From positions 1-64,000 of the forward strand of contig JANDJL010000011.1 of NCBI GenBank assembly GCA_024330965.1: 64,000 nt of DNA, written 5' to 3'. Both the position numbers and the translations under genes were made by a program. Under the pieces are notes generated by a model. It ran no database searches. It was not told the origin of the DNA and saw nothing but the letters and a program-made list of their open reading frames with translations. The number at the start of each line of letters is the position of its first letter. The stretch's first letter is position 1. Below are positions 49,990 to 59,238 of this stretch, piece by piece. The stretch is from Nitrospira sp. Its GTDB lineage: Bacteria > Nitrospirota > Nitrospiria > Nitrospirales > Nitrospiraceae.

Positions 49990-50784
49990 CTACTTGATCT
50001 CAGCCTTGAGATTGGCCGTTCCACCATCCGTCACCTCGACCTCAAACTCGACCCTCTTGGCCTTTCCGGCGAACGGATGCCACGCTACCACCTTATGCTT
50101 GCCGGCCGGAACATCCTTGATCTCGAACGAGCCATCTTCCTTCGTCACTGCGTAGTACGGATTGCTCACCGGAAGGAAGAAGGACTGCATAAACTCATGC
50201 TGATCACACTGCAAGCGGAAATAGCCCTCTTTCTCCGCACCGCCGCGAAATACGACCGGCTTCTCGAGTCTGTCACCCTTCTTAGCGAGACCGATGTTAA
50301 ACCCGGTTGCGGACGTCGACCCTTTCACCACAAAGCTGTGGGGATTATGAAGCACTCCCGCCACCGACTTGGGATCATCCGGATCCGCATCAGTATTTTC
50401 AACCTTAAAGGGCCGGTTGTTCACCACAATGCCGCTGAACGGCTGAAAATCGCAGAATTCCGCCTTGACCTCGGTGCCACTGTAGCCGTCCATGAACGCT
50501 TTATCTTCGATATCCGCTACCGCTATGACCGCATTCTTCAAACCGCCGTCCTTCCCCACTTCGATTGTCTTGAGGAAACGTTTATCGCCTTCCGCCAACC
50601 CCTTGGTCGGAATCTTGTTGCAGAAATTAGGGTTGGGGAACTTGGAGAAGAGAAATTCCTTTTGCTCAGACTTTCCGGCATAGGTGACTTTACCGGAAAT
50701 CGTCCCTCCCGCAAACGACGCGACAGGCGCCGCCACCACGGCGACGGCTACCGCGCTCAGCATCACTAACCACGAACTCCTCAT
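49990..50784 (-). CDS. Exported cupredoxin-like protein with a carboxypeptidase-regulatory domain
   Basis: 264 residues. Signal peptide (VMLSAVAVAVVAAPVASFAG) then GTISGKVTYAGKSEQKEF, a beta-sandwich start. CDQHEFMQSFFLPVSNPYYA carries Cys-x2-His-x2-Met, a type-1 copper-like ligand set, and EDGSFEIKDVPAGKHKVVAW is a carboxypeptidase-regulatory-like (Ig-type) end. The protein resembles methylamine-utilisation-type cupredoxin-like proteins. ATG 50784 follows AAGGAGG. The strong terminator and the isolated place suggest its own transcript, perhaps well expressed. Periplasmic; a copper-based electron carrier or structural protein is inferred. Confidence 0.75.
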   Translation of the reverse strand: MRSSWLVMLSAVAVAVVAAPVASFAGGTISGKVTYAGKSEQKEFLFSKFPNPNFCNKIPTKGLAEGDKRFLKTIEVGKDGGLKNAVIAVADIEDKAFMDGYSGTEVKAEFCDFQPFSGIVVNNRPFKVENTDADPDDPKSVAGVLHNPHSFVVKGSTSATGFNIGLAKKGDRLEKPVVFRGGAEKEGYFRLQCDQHEFMQSFFLPVSNPYYAVTKEDGSFEIKDVPAGKHKVVAWHPFAGKAKRVEFEVEVTDGGTANLKAEIK

Positions 50785-51215
50785 AACATTGCCTCCTTGT
50801 AATGGACTTAGGGGTCCCACTCGCGCCCCTAGGGAGTCCTCTCCCGGATCCCCCCGATCGACACACGGGAACAGCCTGAGCTGGATTGTGTCAAGACGAT
50901 CGGCACCGTGCCGGTAAGACTGGCCTAGGACTTGTTGACTTGACGGATATTACCGCAACCCTGCTTGCGCAAACAAGACCCAAAATTTCCATGAACCCCT
51001 CGCGCACAAGCATTCTATCTCCGTCTCGCTCCATCTCGCTCTCGCCCACTGGCAAATGAACATCACCCCCCAAACACGTCGTAATTTTGAATAGCCATTC
51101 TAGATTCGCCTCGAATACCGGGCCTGATAAAAAATGAATGGCGAACGAGCTTCCAACCTGGTACAGTATCGCTCGGTTTCATAGTGGAAGAGAGTAGGGG
51201 TCTATAGCTGTCCGC
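50785..51215. other. Intergenic, divergent promoter region
   Basis: About 430 bases between the cupredoxin-like gene (minus) and the desaturase (plus), which must hold promoters for both. No clear -35/-10 pair, operator or small gene was recognised by eye. Confidence 0.4.
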
Positions 51216-52166
51216 ATGGTTCGTGTATCCACGAGTTCCGAAACGTCCCGGCCCAATTGCTCTTCCTCAGGGCCTTCCGATCCAATCTCAGCCGGTCCCC
51301 GACGAAGGTACCCTCAGTCCGCCACCGTGCTTCTTTTCTGTGTGATCGTCGGCAGTACGATCATTGGAGTCCCCTTATTCGGCTATCTCTATGGGTACAA
51401 CTGGCTGGACTGGACCATGTTCGGCCTCTTGTACGTAGTCACCGGGCTGGGCATTACGGTCGGCTACCATCGTTTGATTTCCCATCGAAGCTTCGACTGC
51501 CCCGACTGGGTCAAGGGAGGATTGCTCATCGCCGGTGGCTGGGCGCTCCAGAATTCAGCCCTGAAGTGGGGGGCGGACCATATCCGGCACCATGCAGCCT
51601 GTGATCAAGAAGCCGATCCCTACAACGCAACACGCGGGTTTTGGTACAGCCACTGTGGATGGCTCCTGGTAGGACAACGTTACACCGATGAAAAATATGC
51701 GGCGCGACTCCGGCAGGATCCGATCGTCATGTGGCAACACCGGTACTACATGCCGATCGTGTTGTCGGGGCTGGCGCTGCCGTTTCTCGTAGGATCGCTG
51801 CACGGTGGATGGCGCGGCGGACTGAGCTGTTTTCTGCTGGCCGGAGTCGGTAGAACGTTTGCCGTCCTCAATTCGACGTTTTGCATCAATTCGGTCTGCC
51901 ATATCTGGGGGCGTCAACCACACAGTCAAGCCAATTCAAGCCGCGACAGTTGGCTCGTCTCGCTGATTACGTTCGGCGAGGGATATCACAATTATCATCA
52001 TACCTACCCCAGCGATTATCGTAATGGCCCTCGATGGTACAACTTCGACCCATCGAAATGGTTGATCGCCACGCTCTCGTTCCTAGGATTAGCATGGTCG
52101 CTCCGAACAGCCGGCGGTCCCGAGGCAAGAAATCCAGGTTTCCCCTCTGCGCCCCAACCACAGTAG
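51216..52166 (+). CDS. Acyl-CoA/acyl-lipid delta-9 type fatty acid desaturase
   Basis: 316 residues. All three histidine boxes of the membrane desaturase family are present: HRLISH (85-90), HIRHH (122-126) and HNYHH near residue 262 (EGYHNYHHTYPSDYRNG). Four hydrophobic segments (TVLLFCVIVGSTIIGVPLFG, WTMFGLLYVVTGLGITVGY, GGLLIAGGWALQ, LPFLVGSLHGGWRGG) fit. It inserts a double bond in fatty acids of membrane lipids using oxygen and a di-iron centre. No partner ferredoxin or cytochrome b5 gene is adjacent. The first about 35 residues are Ser/Pro-rich and poorly conserved, so the start may be later. Confidence 0.92.
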   Translation: MVRVSTSSETSRPNCSSSGPSDPISAGPRRRYPQSATVLLFCVIVGSTIIGVPLFGYLYGYNWLDWTMFGLLYVVTGLGITVGYHRLISHRSFDCPDWVKGGLLIAGGWALQNSALKWGADHIRHHAACDQEADPYNATRGFWYSHCGWLLVGQRYTDEKYAARLRQDPIVMWQHRYYMPIVLSGLALPFLVGSLHGGWRGGLSCFLLAGVGRTFAVLNSTFCINSVCHIWGRQPHSQANSSRDSWLVSLITFGEGYHNYHHTYPSDYRNGPRWYNFDPSKWLIATLSFLGLAWSLRTAGGPEARNPGFPSAPQPQ

Positions 52167-52448
52167 AGAAATCTCGCAACGGCCATACGACGGCCCGCGC
52201 TCGGTTCCGCGACAGTAGGAATCGGCCGTTCCCACCCTAATGCCGGTTTTACCTCTGATAAGCCAAGAGAAAAGGAAGAGATCTCTGTGACCTAGTATTA
52301 AAATTTATTGACCAGCGGTGAGCTTCTCTCGCAAGGCAACAATCGTCATGGGCCCATGGGCTAATGCGTCGTACGCGCGTTTGTTTTAAGAAGACCCTTT
52401 TTGTTAGACTGGCGTTCTGTGTCCTTCTTTAACTCGTCAACCAAGAGT

Positions 52449-53342
52449 ATGACCATGCACACTGTCGATCGCCCGCTCGCTCTCTCTTCTTGCTTTGTTC
52501 TTGTGACGGGATGTCTCACATTTTTTCTCACCGGCTGCGCCGGCATGCAGACGCCGATCACTACGATCCACGAAGAAAGCCGGGGCGCTGTGCTGCTTGA
52601 GACCGTGCGAGACAAATCATTCCAAGCAGCTCACCCTATAAAGCTGGATGAAGCAACGATCGCCAACGTCTTGCGCGGTGTCCATACCAAAGAAAAACCA
52701 GGCCTGGTGCTGTTGCTCGGCAAGGCCCTGATGGCAGCCAACTACAACGACATCCGAACCTTTTCAGAAGACGACATCGCGCTCTTGGCGCCACACATCT
52801 CCGCTGCGCTCGCGCAGGCCGCGCCCAATCAGCGGGTGGCTTTTCGCCTGTACTCCACGCCGGAAGGGCACGGGCGCGCCGCAAAGGGACAAGACACAAG
52901 AGAAGTGACCGCCGGCTATCTCTTCGCGGAAGGGCTCTCACTTAATCTGACGCTCACTCATTATCGCTACCGGCCCGGGAAAATTGACAAAACACAGCCT
53001 CATCAACTCCCGGATCCAGACGGTTTGCGCAATCGCGAAGTGCGCTTCGTCCCGGAAAAGGCCCTGCGAAATGAAGCTGGTTCATCGAGCTGGTTCGGCG
53101 AGTCGGACAATCGGACGTTGGCCGTCGATTACCATCTCCTCAACAAACTCCTGACGTTCCCATCGGCCACTCAACTAGCGCCGATGCCGGCGGCTTCGGG
53201 AGGACAACTCATCCAACCGGCGCCGTCGGCAAGTGATGCGGAGCTACGCGCTTTCAGAGAAGAGCTCAAAGCCATGCAAAAAAAACTGGCCGAGCAAGAG
53301 GCTGAACTGGAACGGCTGAGAAAATCCTCTGGCAAACCGTAG
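52449..53342 (+). CDS. Predicted lipoprotein with a C-terminal coiled coil
   Basis: 297 residues. Signal and lipobox: SSCFVLVTGCLTFFLTGCAG. The middle has DEATIANVLRGVHTKEKPGL, LRNREVRFVPEKALRNEAGS and LAVDYHLLNKLLTFPSATQ; the end is a coiled coil (DAELRAFREELKAMQKKLAE). No known domain is recognised. Starts at ATG 52449 or 52455. Plus strand, convergent with the HAF gene. Function unknown. Confidence 0.7.
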   Translation: MTMHTVDRPLALSSCFVLVTGCLTFFLTGCAGMQTPITTIHEESRGAVLLETVRDKSFQAAHPIKLDEATIANVLRGVHTKEKPGLVLLLGKALMAANYNDIRTFSEDDIALLAPHISAALAQAAPNQRVAFRLYSTPEGHGRAAKGQDTREVTAGYLFAEGLSLNLTLTHYRYRPGKIDKTQPHQLPDPDGLRNREVRFVPEKALRNEAGSSSWFGESDNRTLAVDYHLLNKLLTFPSATQLAPMPAASGGQLIQPAPSASDAELRAFREELKAMQKKLAEQEAELERLRKSSGKP

Positions 53343-53833
53343 TGCCTGCCTCATGTATCCCCAAGCACAACGTGTGACTCTCGCCGCCCCTGACATTTCT
53401 CCGCGCTCGACGTCGGCACGTTGATCAGCAGCGGTAACACCTCTAAAGAGACCATCACGGCAAGCCAAACAGTTCATCTCCTCAGACCGGTTCTGGTCGC
53501 GAAACTTGATCGCCGCAAACCCATTGATTGAGTGTGCGGTTCGACCCATTGCCATGGAGCCGATTTCCAGCGGGCAGATGCGGCGCGTGCGATCCTCCGC
53601 CAGCTTGAAGTCCCGCGTGTAGCACGCAGAAAAAACTCCCGGCACACTTTTCAGCCGTCGGAGCGAGGGGGGAGACAAGCGAGCGATGAGCGATGAGACA
53701 AGCACCGCTGAGGAGACGAAGGGAAGGGCCGGCACGGACCATCGTCTCGATGCCGGCCCTTCCGACCTCCTGAGCACCATTCTGTACACCCTGTACACCC
53801 GAAGGTCAGAGCAGATTCAGCAGCCCCACCGCG
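53343..53833. other. Convergent intergenic stretch with a long hairpin
   Basis: 490 bases between convergent genes. A stem of 11 bp, AAGGGCCGGCA at 53724-53734 and TGCCGGCCCTT at 53751-53761, with a 16-base loop, may end transcripts from either side, though without a clear T tract. A minus-strand open frame at 53244-53798 overlaps the lipoprotein gene and lacks a ribosome site or recognisable domain, so no gene is called. Confidence 0.45.
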
Positions 53834-54982
53834 CTAGCTCCGCCGCCGGGCGAATCCCGCCAAGCCCACGAGCCCAGCCCCAAAGAGCCACACGGCCGCC
53901 GGCAGGGGAACGGGGGTGAGTAAAAAGCCCCGCAACTCTCTATCAGGATTGAGCCCCCACCCGACGATCTGCCCCCGGTCGTTGATGGCGGTGGCCTCAC
54001 CCAACAACTGCCATCCATGGCCGGAGACGAGGAGAGTCATGAGATCAAACATCGTCCCCCCTTCGTAGAGAAAGGCCCGCATGCCGCCACTGGCGTTCCT
54101 CGCCCAGCCCACCACCTGGCCGTGATCGTTGATGTCGTAGGCCAAACTCAAGTCTCCGCCCAACGTCCCCAGATCCACCATGCCGCTCTCACTAGTCCAG
54201 AGAAAGGCCCTACCCTGGCCGCCGGCGTTCTCCGCCCAGCCCACCACCTGGCCATGATTGTTGATGCCGGAGGCCCTGCTCCGGTCTCCGCCCAACGTCC
54301 CCAGATCCACCATGCCGCTCTCACTAGTCCAGAGAAAGGCCCTGTCGTAGCCTCTGGCGTTCTCCGCCCAGCCCACCACCTGGCCATGATCGTTGATGTC
54401 GAAGGCCTCGCTCCAGCTCCTCCCAAAAGTCCCCAGCTCGGTCATGGTACCGCTATTCCAGAGAAAGGCCCTACCCCGGCCTCTGGCGTTCTCCGCCTCG
54501 CCCACCACCTGGCCGTGATCGTTGATGCCGGAGGCCAAACTCCAGTCTCCGCCCAACGTCCCCAGATCCACCATGCCGCTCTCACTAGTCCAGAGAAAGG
54601 CCCGCCTGTTGCCACTGGCGTTCTCCGCCACGCCCACCACCTGGCCATGATTGTTGATGCCGGAGGCCAAACTCCAGTCTCCGCCCAACGTCCCCAGATC
54701 CACCATGCCGCTCCCACTAGTCCAGAGAAAGGCCCGCTCGTCGCCACTGGCGTTCTCCGCCACGCCCACCACCTGGCCGTGATTGTTGATGCCGGTGGCC
54801 CTGCTCCAGCTTACACCTGGAAGAGTCCCCAGGTCGGTGATGGTGTAGAGACTCACCGCCTGCGCCGGCCCAGCCCCCAGGCTCCCGGCTACCCAAAGCG
54901 CCACGGCCACGGTTCCCCCTCTGAGCCACCCCCTGTGAGAGCTCCTCCGCACCTTTCTCCCCACTGTGCTTGTCTGTCCCAT
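53834..54982 (-). CDS. Exported HAF-repeat protein with PEP-CTERM sorting signal
   Basis: 382 residues. Signal peptide (GGTVAVALWVAGSLGAGPAQ), about seven HAF repeats of about 43 residues with the pattern ...DLGTLGGDWSLASGINNHGQ and VVG-x-A-x-N-A... AFLW, and a C-terminal sorting signal: VPLPAAVWLFGAGLVGLAGF with a final ARRRS. Such VPLPA...W...GL..RR ends are cut by exosortase/archaeosortase-like enzymes. The repeat units are almost identical at DNA level over 120-130 bases, which suggests recent duplication. No exosortase gene is in the window. Likely an extracellular or surface protein. Confidence 0.88.
   Translation of the reverse strand: MGQTSTVGRKVRRSSHRGWLRGGTVAVALWVAGSLGAGPAQAVSLYTITDLGTLPGVSWSRATGINNHGQVVGVAENASGDERAFLWTSGSGMVDLGTLGGDWSLASGINNHGQVVGVAENASGNRRAFLWTSESGMVDLGTLGGDWSLASGINDHGQVVGEAENARGRGRAFLWNSGTMTELGTFGRSWSEAFDINDHGQVVGWAENARGYDRAFLWTSESGMVDLGTLGGDRSRASGINNHGQVVGWAENAGGQGRAFLWTSESGMVDLGTLGGDLSLAYDINDHGQVVGWARNASGGMRAFLYEGGTMFDLMTLLVSGHGWQLLGEATAINDRGQIVGWGLNPDRELRGFLLTPVPLPAAVWLFGAGLVGLAGFARRRS
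54160..54800. repeat. Near-identical tandem coding repeats inside the HAF gene
   Basis: Blocks of about 129-132 bases repeat the same text (for example CGCCCAACGTCCCCAGATCC, then ACCATGCCGCTCTCACTAGT) around 54160, 54290, 54550 and 54680. The copies differ by few bases. They lie in frame, so changes in copy number would keep the protein readable. Confidence 0.85.
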
Positions 54983-55871
54983 AGTCGAGTCCTCCTTGTG
55001 GTGATATCGTCGCTTTGTTTTTTATCTGGTATATGTGAACGCCGGTGAAAGACCGGCCCCTCCGATGCTCATCGACTCATCCTCTCCTCTCCGCCCGTCG
55101 GGGGCACGCGACCCCCTGGCCGGCCCCTCTGATCCCCGGAGTCCCCCTTCTCTGATCTGAAGACCAAGGCTCCTTGCTGAGCCGAGGAGCCAGGCTCCTT
55201 GAGCCGCCAAGGCCTTGCCCCGGAACACGCCACAGGGCCTGGTGCGCCTTGAGAAGCCGAGCGGAGCACCGGTCCGAAGCAAGGCCCTCGGTCCTCCCGC
55301 CGACTTGTGCGGCTCTCCTGGGCGGGCCCCTCCACTCAAGGCACGTGCCCGCGCCCGGCCATCTCACTACTCGCTCACTCTCTCGCCCTTCCACACCGGC
55401 CACCCTCTCGCCCGCTGTCCCAGCAACGCCCCCCTGCTGGATTCACCGCTTCGCTCCCTCATCACCACCCCGAGCCGGCACAGATGCGCCTGTCTAGGAC
55501 ACTGAGGGGAATCCTGTCAACCCCTCTTTCGGAGGGAATGCAGGGCCACCATCCGTCCGGGGCTCGGGAGACCAGGAACGACTCCCGATACCTTTCTCTG
55601 GTGATACCTTTTCTCCGGTACAGGTATGGCCTGTCACGGTCGAACAGCCCGATGTCTCTCGATCTCTGTTCATCGAAGAAGACGTCACTCATGGCTAGCT
55701 TTCTTCACAAAAACCGGCAACCGTCCAAGGAACGGCCGGTCCACCGGCCATGTCTTGCGCCTATTGCACCGATCTCCTAGAATGCGACCCGCTCACGGAA
55801 TCACGCGAGTTGGCCCCATCGCTAATCAGAGGCGCCAGACCGGCGCCGTAACGACAACATGGAGGTATGGC
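54983..55871. other. GC-rich stretch of about 890 bases without a supported gene
   Basis: Between the HAF gene (minus) and a small secreted protein gene (plus). Several overlapping frames are open on both strands because stop codons are rare in this C-rich sequence, but none has a ribosome site, signal peptide or domain, and their composition is arginine-, proline- and serine-rich. Small direct and inverted elements are present (GCCGGCCCCTC, GCTCCTTG). It may be a decayed region or non-coding. Confidence 0.4.
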
Positions 55872-56474
55872 ATGAACGCAGTGAACGGTGTTGTGGCTGT
55901 CACAATGACGTCGGCGCTTTTATTCGGCATGGCATCGTACCCTCCCGCCGAAGCCGGCACGCCCGCCGAAGCCGGCACGATTGAGTCGCTGGTCATGGTG
56001 GACGCGAAGGGAAAGACGCTCGGCCCCGTCGTCGAGTTGGCCGGCCCCTTCTTTAAGTTGCCTCTTGTTCCATTCAAAGCGGGCGATTCCATCTTCGTCC
56101 TGTCGATCTTCAAAAACAAAGTCGCCGGGAGCGGGAATCCCGTCAACCTCTACTTCGACAATCGGCGCTGTGATCACAAGACCGGTCAAGCCGTCGCCGC
56201 TTTGGACGAAATCATCACAAAGGAAGCAGCACGAGACGAGGCGTTCTGGTCCTTTGTCGGTGCGGATGGGAAGACGGTTTATGTCCCCACGCCCAATGCG
56301 CAACCGATGAAATCCTTCAAAGTTCAATCCAGGCTCTATGTCGAGCCGAACGGAAATGTCGAATGTCAGGAATACCCCAAATTCATTCCCATAGCCATTC
56401 CGGCGACGGCCATTGAAAACTTTCTGGACACATTCACGCCGCCGTTTTCGGTTGACGCCGTGGTCAAGAAGTAG
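55872..56474 (+). CDS. Small secreted hypothetical protein
   Basis: 200 residues from ATG 55872, 6 bases after GGAGGT. Signal peptide VVAVTMTSALLFGMASYPPA, then a repeat-like AEAGTPAEAGT. The mature part (ESLVMVDAKGKTLGPVVELA, GNPVNLYFDNRRCDHKTGQA, VEPNGNVECQEYPKFIPIAI) is a compact soluble domain with two cysteines that may form a disulfide. No family recognised. Single gene on the plus strand before the oxoprolinase operon. Confidence 0.7.
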   Translation: MNAVNGVVAVTMTSALLFGMASYPPAEAGTPAEAGTIESLVMVDAKGKTLGPVVELAGPFFKLPLVPFKAGDSIFVLSIFKNKVAGSGNPVNLYFDNRRCDHKTGQAVAALDEIITKEAARDEAFWSFVGADGKTVYVPTPNAQPMKSFKVQSRLYVEPNGNVECQEYPKFIPIAIPATAIENFLDTFTPPFSVDAVVKK

Positions 56475-56631
56475 CCAGCGTTGAACACATCTGGGACAAG
56501 GCCAGCGAGTAAGAGCACCCCATGCCGGCCGGCTCGTATCGTATGACTATGCTGCGACGTTGCTTCCGAACCAGCCGGAAGGCGGCCGCAATCAGGTTGG
56601 TGTGGGGAACGAGCCCCCGTCATAGCTCGCC

Positions 56632-57375
56632 ATGACCACTGATGCCGAGCATCCGACAGAAGAGACGCCGGTTCTCCGACGTCTCATTCCGCTCGGAGAC
56701 TCGGCCGTCACCGTGGAGTTTGGAGACACAATCGATCCGGAAATCAACGCCCTCGTCATTTCCTACGCGAACAGGATCGTCGAGCAAGGTTGGAGTGGAA
56801 TTGTGGACATCGTCCCCACCTATCGGTCGATCACCATTCATTACGATCCGGTTCAGTGGGACGTGACCGCCTTGACCGACCGGTTGCTGACCATCCCTCG
56901 CCTGAATCCGCATGAAGAGAAGTCGCAGGGGACGCTGCACGAGATCCCGGTCTTGTACGGTGGCGACTCTGGACCAGACTTGGAAGACGTGGCATCCTTC
57001 TCGGGATTGGAGCCATCCGAGGTCGTCGCCTTGCATACCTCCGTTCGCTATCGCGTCTATATGCTCGGGTTCACCCCTGGATTTCCCTATCTGGGTTTGC
57101 TCCCAGAAAAACTGGCGATGCCTCGACTCCCGACGCCACGTCCGAGAGTCCCGCCCGGATCGGTCGGCCTCGCCGACCGGCAGACCGGCATCTACCCGAT
57201 CGAGACTCCGGGAGGCTGGAGACTGATCGGCCGAACTCCCATTCCCTTGTATCGCCGAAATGGGTCCACACCCTTTTTGCTCAAGCCTGGCGATCTGGTT
57301 CAATTCCGGCCAATCGAGCCGGGCGAATTCGAACGGCTCAGTCGTCAAATGATCCATGAGGACCATCGACCTTAA
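56632..57375 (+). CDS. pxpB: 5-oxoprolinase subunit PxpB (KipI family)
   Basis: 247 residues. Core motifs of the KipI/PxpB family: LGDSAVTVEFGDTIDPEINA at the start, PVLYGGDSGPDLEDVA, RVYMLGFTPGFPYLGLLPEK and PRVPPGSVGLADRQTGIYPI with ETPGGWRLIGRTP. With PxpA and PxpC it hydrolyses 5-oxoproline to glutamate using ATP. It overlaps pxpA by 20 bases, and the three genes are in the order pxpB-pxpA-pxpC, as in many bacteria. The start at 56632 directly follows a long intergenic gap. Confidence 0.93.
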   Translation: MTTDAEHPTEETPVLRRLIPLGDSAVTVEFGDTIDPEINALVISYANRIVEQGWSGIVDIVPTYRSITIHYDPVQWDVTALTDRLLTIPRLNPHEEKSQGTLHEIPVLYGGDSGPDLEDVASFSGLEPSEVVALHTSVRYRVYMLGFTPGFPYLGLLPEKLAMPRLPTPRPRVPPGSVGLADRQTGIYPIETPGGWRLIGRTPIPLYRRNGSTPFLLKPGDLVQFRPIEPGEFERLSRQMIHEDHRP

Positions 57376-58117
57376 CAGCGACCTCGGTGAGTACGACAGC
57401 GCGGAATTTCTCTCCCGCGAAGCCGAACTGATGCCGCTTCTCACATCGGTCAACATCGCCTGTGGCGCGCACGCCGGCCATCCGACCCTCATGCGCCGAA
57501 CCGCACGACTGGCAGCCGAACATGGTGTGGCGATCGGCGCCCATCCGGGATTTCCCAACAAGGGAGACTTCGGCCGGGGCGACCGCCGCGCATCCCCAGA
57601 TCAAGTCGCATCCCTGGTCATCGAACAACTTACCACCCTGTCACAGGTCTTGATGGAAGAACGTCTGCCTCTCCGCCACGTCAAGCTCCACGGCGCGCTC
57701 TATCACTTCGTGAGCTGGAGCCATGACGCCGCCGAATCATTCGTCCAAACCGTGGCGGCCTTCGATCGTCAACTGCTGATCGTCGCACCGGCCGGTTCCT
57801 TCTTGATCGCGAGTGCGGAACGAGCGGGCCTGGGAGTCGTCCAAGAAGCTTTCGCCGATCGCACCTACCGAGCCGACGGCACCCTCGTGCCCCGTTCCGA
57901 TGCGGCCGCCCTGCTCCGGACCGACCAGCAGGTCCTTCGCCAATTACGCGAGATCCTTCAAGGCTTCGTCACCAGTATCGACGGGCTGCGTGTCCCTCTC
58001 CACGCCGACAGTCTGTGCATCCATGCCGATACGCCGCGGAGCGTTGACCTCGCCCGCCTCATTCGAGCAGAACTTGAATCGGCGGGATACCGATTGGCCC
58101 CTCCGAAACGTCCTTAA
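57356..58117 (+). CDS. pxpA: 5-oxoprolinase subunit PxpA (LamB/YcsF family)
   Basis: 253 residues starting MRTIDLNSDLGEYDSAEFLS, the conserved DLN-x-D-x-GE motif. NIACGAHAGHPTLMRRTARL, GAHPGFPNKGDFGRG and PVRHVKLHGALYH-like RHVKLHGALYHFVSWS are the family's core. The end is LCIHADTPRSVDLARLIRAE. It is the catalytic hydrolase subunit of the 5-oxoprolinase complex. Confidence 0.94.
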   Translation: MRTIDLNSDLGEYDSAEFLSREAELMPLLTSVNIACGAHAGHPTLMRRTARLAAEHGVAIGAHPGFPNKGDFGRGDRRASPDQVASLVIEQLTTLSQVLMEERLPLRHVKLHGALYHFVSWSHDAAESFVQTVAAFDRQLLIVAPAGSFLIASAERAGLGVVQEAFADRTYRADGTLVPRSDAAALLRTDQQVLRQLREILQGFVTSIDGLRVPLHADSLCIHADTPRSVDLARLIRAELESAGYRLAPPKRP

Positions 58118-58122
58118 CCGCC

Positions 58123-59124
58123 ATGTCCCGGATCGAGCATAGGATGACACGCAAACGGGCCGAGATCGACGTCGCTAAACCGGGCTGGCTCACGACCATC
58201 CAGGACCTGGGGCGCTACGGCTACCAGCGATACGGCATGCCGAGTGCGGGCGCAATGGACCGGTTCGCAGCCGTAGTAGCCAATCGCTTAGTCGGGAATC
58301 CCGATCAGGCGGCCGTGCTCGAATGTACCCTCAAGGGCCCGGAACTCCTTTTTCGTGATGACGCACTCATGGCCGTCACCGGAGCGGATCTCTCTCCGAC
58401 TCTTAACGGAAGCGACATTCCTCTCTGGACATGTCTCACCGTTCGACGCGGCGGCCGGCTCCGATTTGGCACACGGCGCATCGGGGTTCGTTGTTACCTC
58501 GCCATCGGCGGAGGCTTCGACGTCCCGCTGGTCCTGGGAAGCCGCTCCACCCATTGCCCGAGCCGAACCGGAGGGCTCGACGGGCGGCCGTTGCGAGCGG
58601 GAGATCTGCTGCTGGGCGGTCCATTTGGCAGTGACGTCGAGCGGTTGGTCGGGCGACGGCTGCCCGATCGATTGCTCCCCCGTTATGATCGATCCATCGT
58701 CGCGCGCATCATTCTTGATTCTCGTCGCGAATGGTTCCACAGCGCCGCGTTCACCACGCTCACAAATTCCGTTTACATGGTCGCTCCTCAATCCGATCGC
58801 ATGGGCTATCGTTTGATAGGCCCCCCGCTCCCTCGCACCGGTGCACACCGCTTCATCTCAGAAGGGACGGTGACAGGCGCGTTGCAAGTCCCGGCCGACG
58901 GGCAACCGATTCTTCTGATGGCTGATCGCCAGACCACCGGGGGCTATCCTCCCATCGCCACCGTCATCTCAGTCGATGTGCCCCTCGCTGCCCAATTGGG
59001 TCCCGGCGACACCGTCCGGTTTGTTTCCTGTTCGATTGTCGAAGCCCAGGCCCTCTTGCGAACCCGACATCACCTTCTCGATGCGGCTCTTCCTCCCGTC
59101 GCAATCAACCGGCCGTCTCTTTGA
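58123..59124 (+). CDS. pxpC: 5-oxoprolinase subunit PxpC (KipA family)
   Basis: 333 residues. The KipA/PxpC motifs are GWLTTIQDLGRYGYQRYGMP, SAGAMDRFAAVVANRLVGNP, LECTLKGPELLF, YLAIGGGFDVPLVLGSRST and QSDRMGYRLIGPPLPR with ILLMADRQTTGGYPPIATVI. The start is ATG 58123, 6 bases after pxpA, or an in-frame Met at 58144. It completes the pxpBAC operon. The enzyme salvages 5-oxoproline, a damage product of glutamine and glutamate. Confidence 0.93.
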   Translation: MSRIEHRMTRKRAEIDVAKPGWLTTIQDLGRYGYQRYGMPSAGAMDRFAAVVANRLVGNPDQAAVLECTLKGPELLFRDDALMAVTGADLSPTLNGSDIPLWTCLTVRRGGRLRFGTRRIGVRCYLAIGGGFDVPLVLGSRSTHCPSRTGGLDGRPLRAGDLLLGGPFGSDVERLVGRRLPDRLLPRYDRSIVARIILDSRREWFHSAAFTTLTNSVYMVAPQSDRMGYRLIGPPLPRTGAHRFISEGTVTGALQVPADGQPILLMADRQTTGGYPPIATVISVDVPLAAQLGPGDTVRFVSCSIVEAQALLRTRHHLLDAALPPVAINRPSL

Positions 59125-59238
59125 CGAAAGGAACTTGCCAGCAGCTCGCCGAGGCGCCTCACCGAGATGGTTCTGCGCAATCGCTCACATTTTATGCTAT
59201 GGTGCAGTGTCCGATCGATCACTCAACTGGAGATTGCT

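Noticed and set aside
53244..53798. Minus-strand frame of 184 codons between convergent genes
   Set aside because: Overlaps the end of the coiled-coil lipoprotein gene and has no recognisable motif or start signal.
54017..55048. Plus-strand frame of 343 codons across the HAF gene
   Set aside because: It is the antisense shadow of the HAF repeats, as shown by its repeat period.
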